Source: JACCYQ01 sp036675565 (lineage in GTDB: Bacteria > Bacteroidota > Bacteroidia > Chitinophagales > Chitinophagaceae). Taken from it: a DNA stretch of 7,400 nucleotides. Position numbers and translations under genes: made by a program. The notes under the pieces were generated by a model. The model was not told the DNA's origin and ran no database searches. It saw only the letters and a program-made list of their open reading frames with translations. The stretch covers positions 1 to 7,400 of the forward strand of contig JAKFER010000162.1 of the NCBI GenBank assembly GCA_036675565.1, written 5' to 3'. Of this stretch, positions 7,119 through 7,400 are shown in pieces (the first letter of the stretch is position 1; each line of letters begins with the position of its first letter).

Positions 7119-7400
7119 ATGCCCGATCAACCGCAGCAACCCAACCAACTCAACATAGAAATCTCAGAAGAAGTAGCCGAAGGATCCTATGCAAACCTGG
7201 CTATCATTACACATTCTCATGCCGAGTTTGTAATCGACTTTGTAAACGTTATGCCGGGTACTCCAAAAAGTAAAGTGAAGTCACGCATTATTCTTACTCC
7301 TCAACATGCTAAAAGACTGATGAAAGCGCTTACTGAAAACATTGGTAAATACGAGGCGGCCAACGGTACCATCAAAGACCTGGAAGAAATACAGTTGCCA
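7119..7400 (+). CDS. DUF3467 family protein, 3' end beyond the window
   Basis: An open frame from the ATG at 7119 runs to the window edge without a stop, giving 94 residues. It starts MPDQPQQPNQLNIEISEEVA and continues through YANLAIITHSHAEFVIDFV (about 24-42), MPGTPKSKVKSRIILTPQHA (about 45-64) and KRLMKALTENIGKYE (about 65-79). These segments fit the DUF3467 family, small conserved bacterial proteins of about 100 residues and unknown function, so only a few residues should be missing. There is no signal peptide, so it is probably cytoplasmic. The A-rich leader lacks a Shine-Dalgarno motif. It has its own promoter-like element and codes in the same direction as the preceding gene, 110 bases downstream of that gene's stop. 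Nothing in the sequence links it functionally to the transport genes. Confidence 0.88.
   Translation, partial: MPDQPQQPNQLNIEISEEVAEGSYANLAIITHSHAEFVIDFVNVMPGTPKSKVKSRIILTPQHAKRLMKALTENIGKYEAANGTIKDLEEIQLP

Noticed and set aside
1..7400. Search for CRISPR arrays, tRNA or rRNA genes, insertion sequences, and defence or toxin-antitoxin genes
   Set aside because: I saw no regularly spaced repeats, tRNA-like cloverleaf, rRNA segment, transposase, or known defence protein motif. The small gaps between genes leave little room for any of them.

Overview
The window reads as a piece of a Bacteroidota chromosome, most likely from the Chitinophagaceae or a related group. The main reasons are a SusC/SusD pair, AT-rich leaders before the start codons with no Shine-Dalgarno motif, A+T-rich intergenic DNA, TAnnTTTG-like promoter elements, and lipoproteins with charged residues just after the lipobox cysteine. 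The genus assignment is an impression from protein style, not a measured result.

Layout: bases 6-36 hold an intrinsic terminator for a gene to the left of the window. Bases 37-259 are a leader with a possible promoter. Then come three plus-strand genes that look like one transcription unit: a SusC/RagA-type TonB-dependent outer-membrane transporter (260-3478), a SusD-like nutrient-binding surface lipoprotein of the SusD-like_2 type (3624-5084), and a DUF1735 (BT_3987 N-terminal-like) surface lipoprotein (5135-6115). The unit ends at a strong intrinsic terminator (6137-6166). Bases 6325-7008 encode a secreted protein of unknown function. Bases 7119-7400 hold the beginning of a DUF3467 protein that runs off the right edge, preceded by a good TAnnTTTG promoter element.

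How the genes work together: SusC and SusD homologues form an outer-membrane transporter in which SusD is the ligand-capturing lid and SusC the TonB-powered channel. The third lipoprotein is probably an accessory surface binding protein. No glycoside hydrolase, peptidase, sulfatase, ECF sigma/anti-sigma pair or two-component regulator lies in the window, so the substrate cannot be named.

The least ordinary DNA is the 145-base gap between susC and susD. It holds a compact nested inverted-repeat element (3521-3586): perfect 15-base outer arms around a perfect 20-base palindrome, with a second mutually exclusive hairpin possible. It could be a mobile palindromic repeat, an mRNA-processing or stability element, or both. 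Otherwise the window looks like ordinary Bacteroidota nutrient-uptake and housekeeping sequence, and I see no convincing new multi-gene system.
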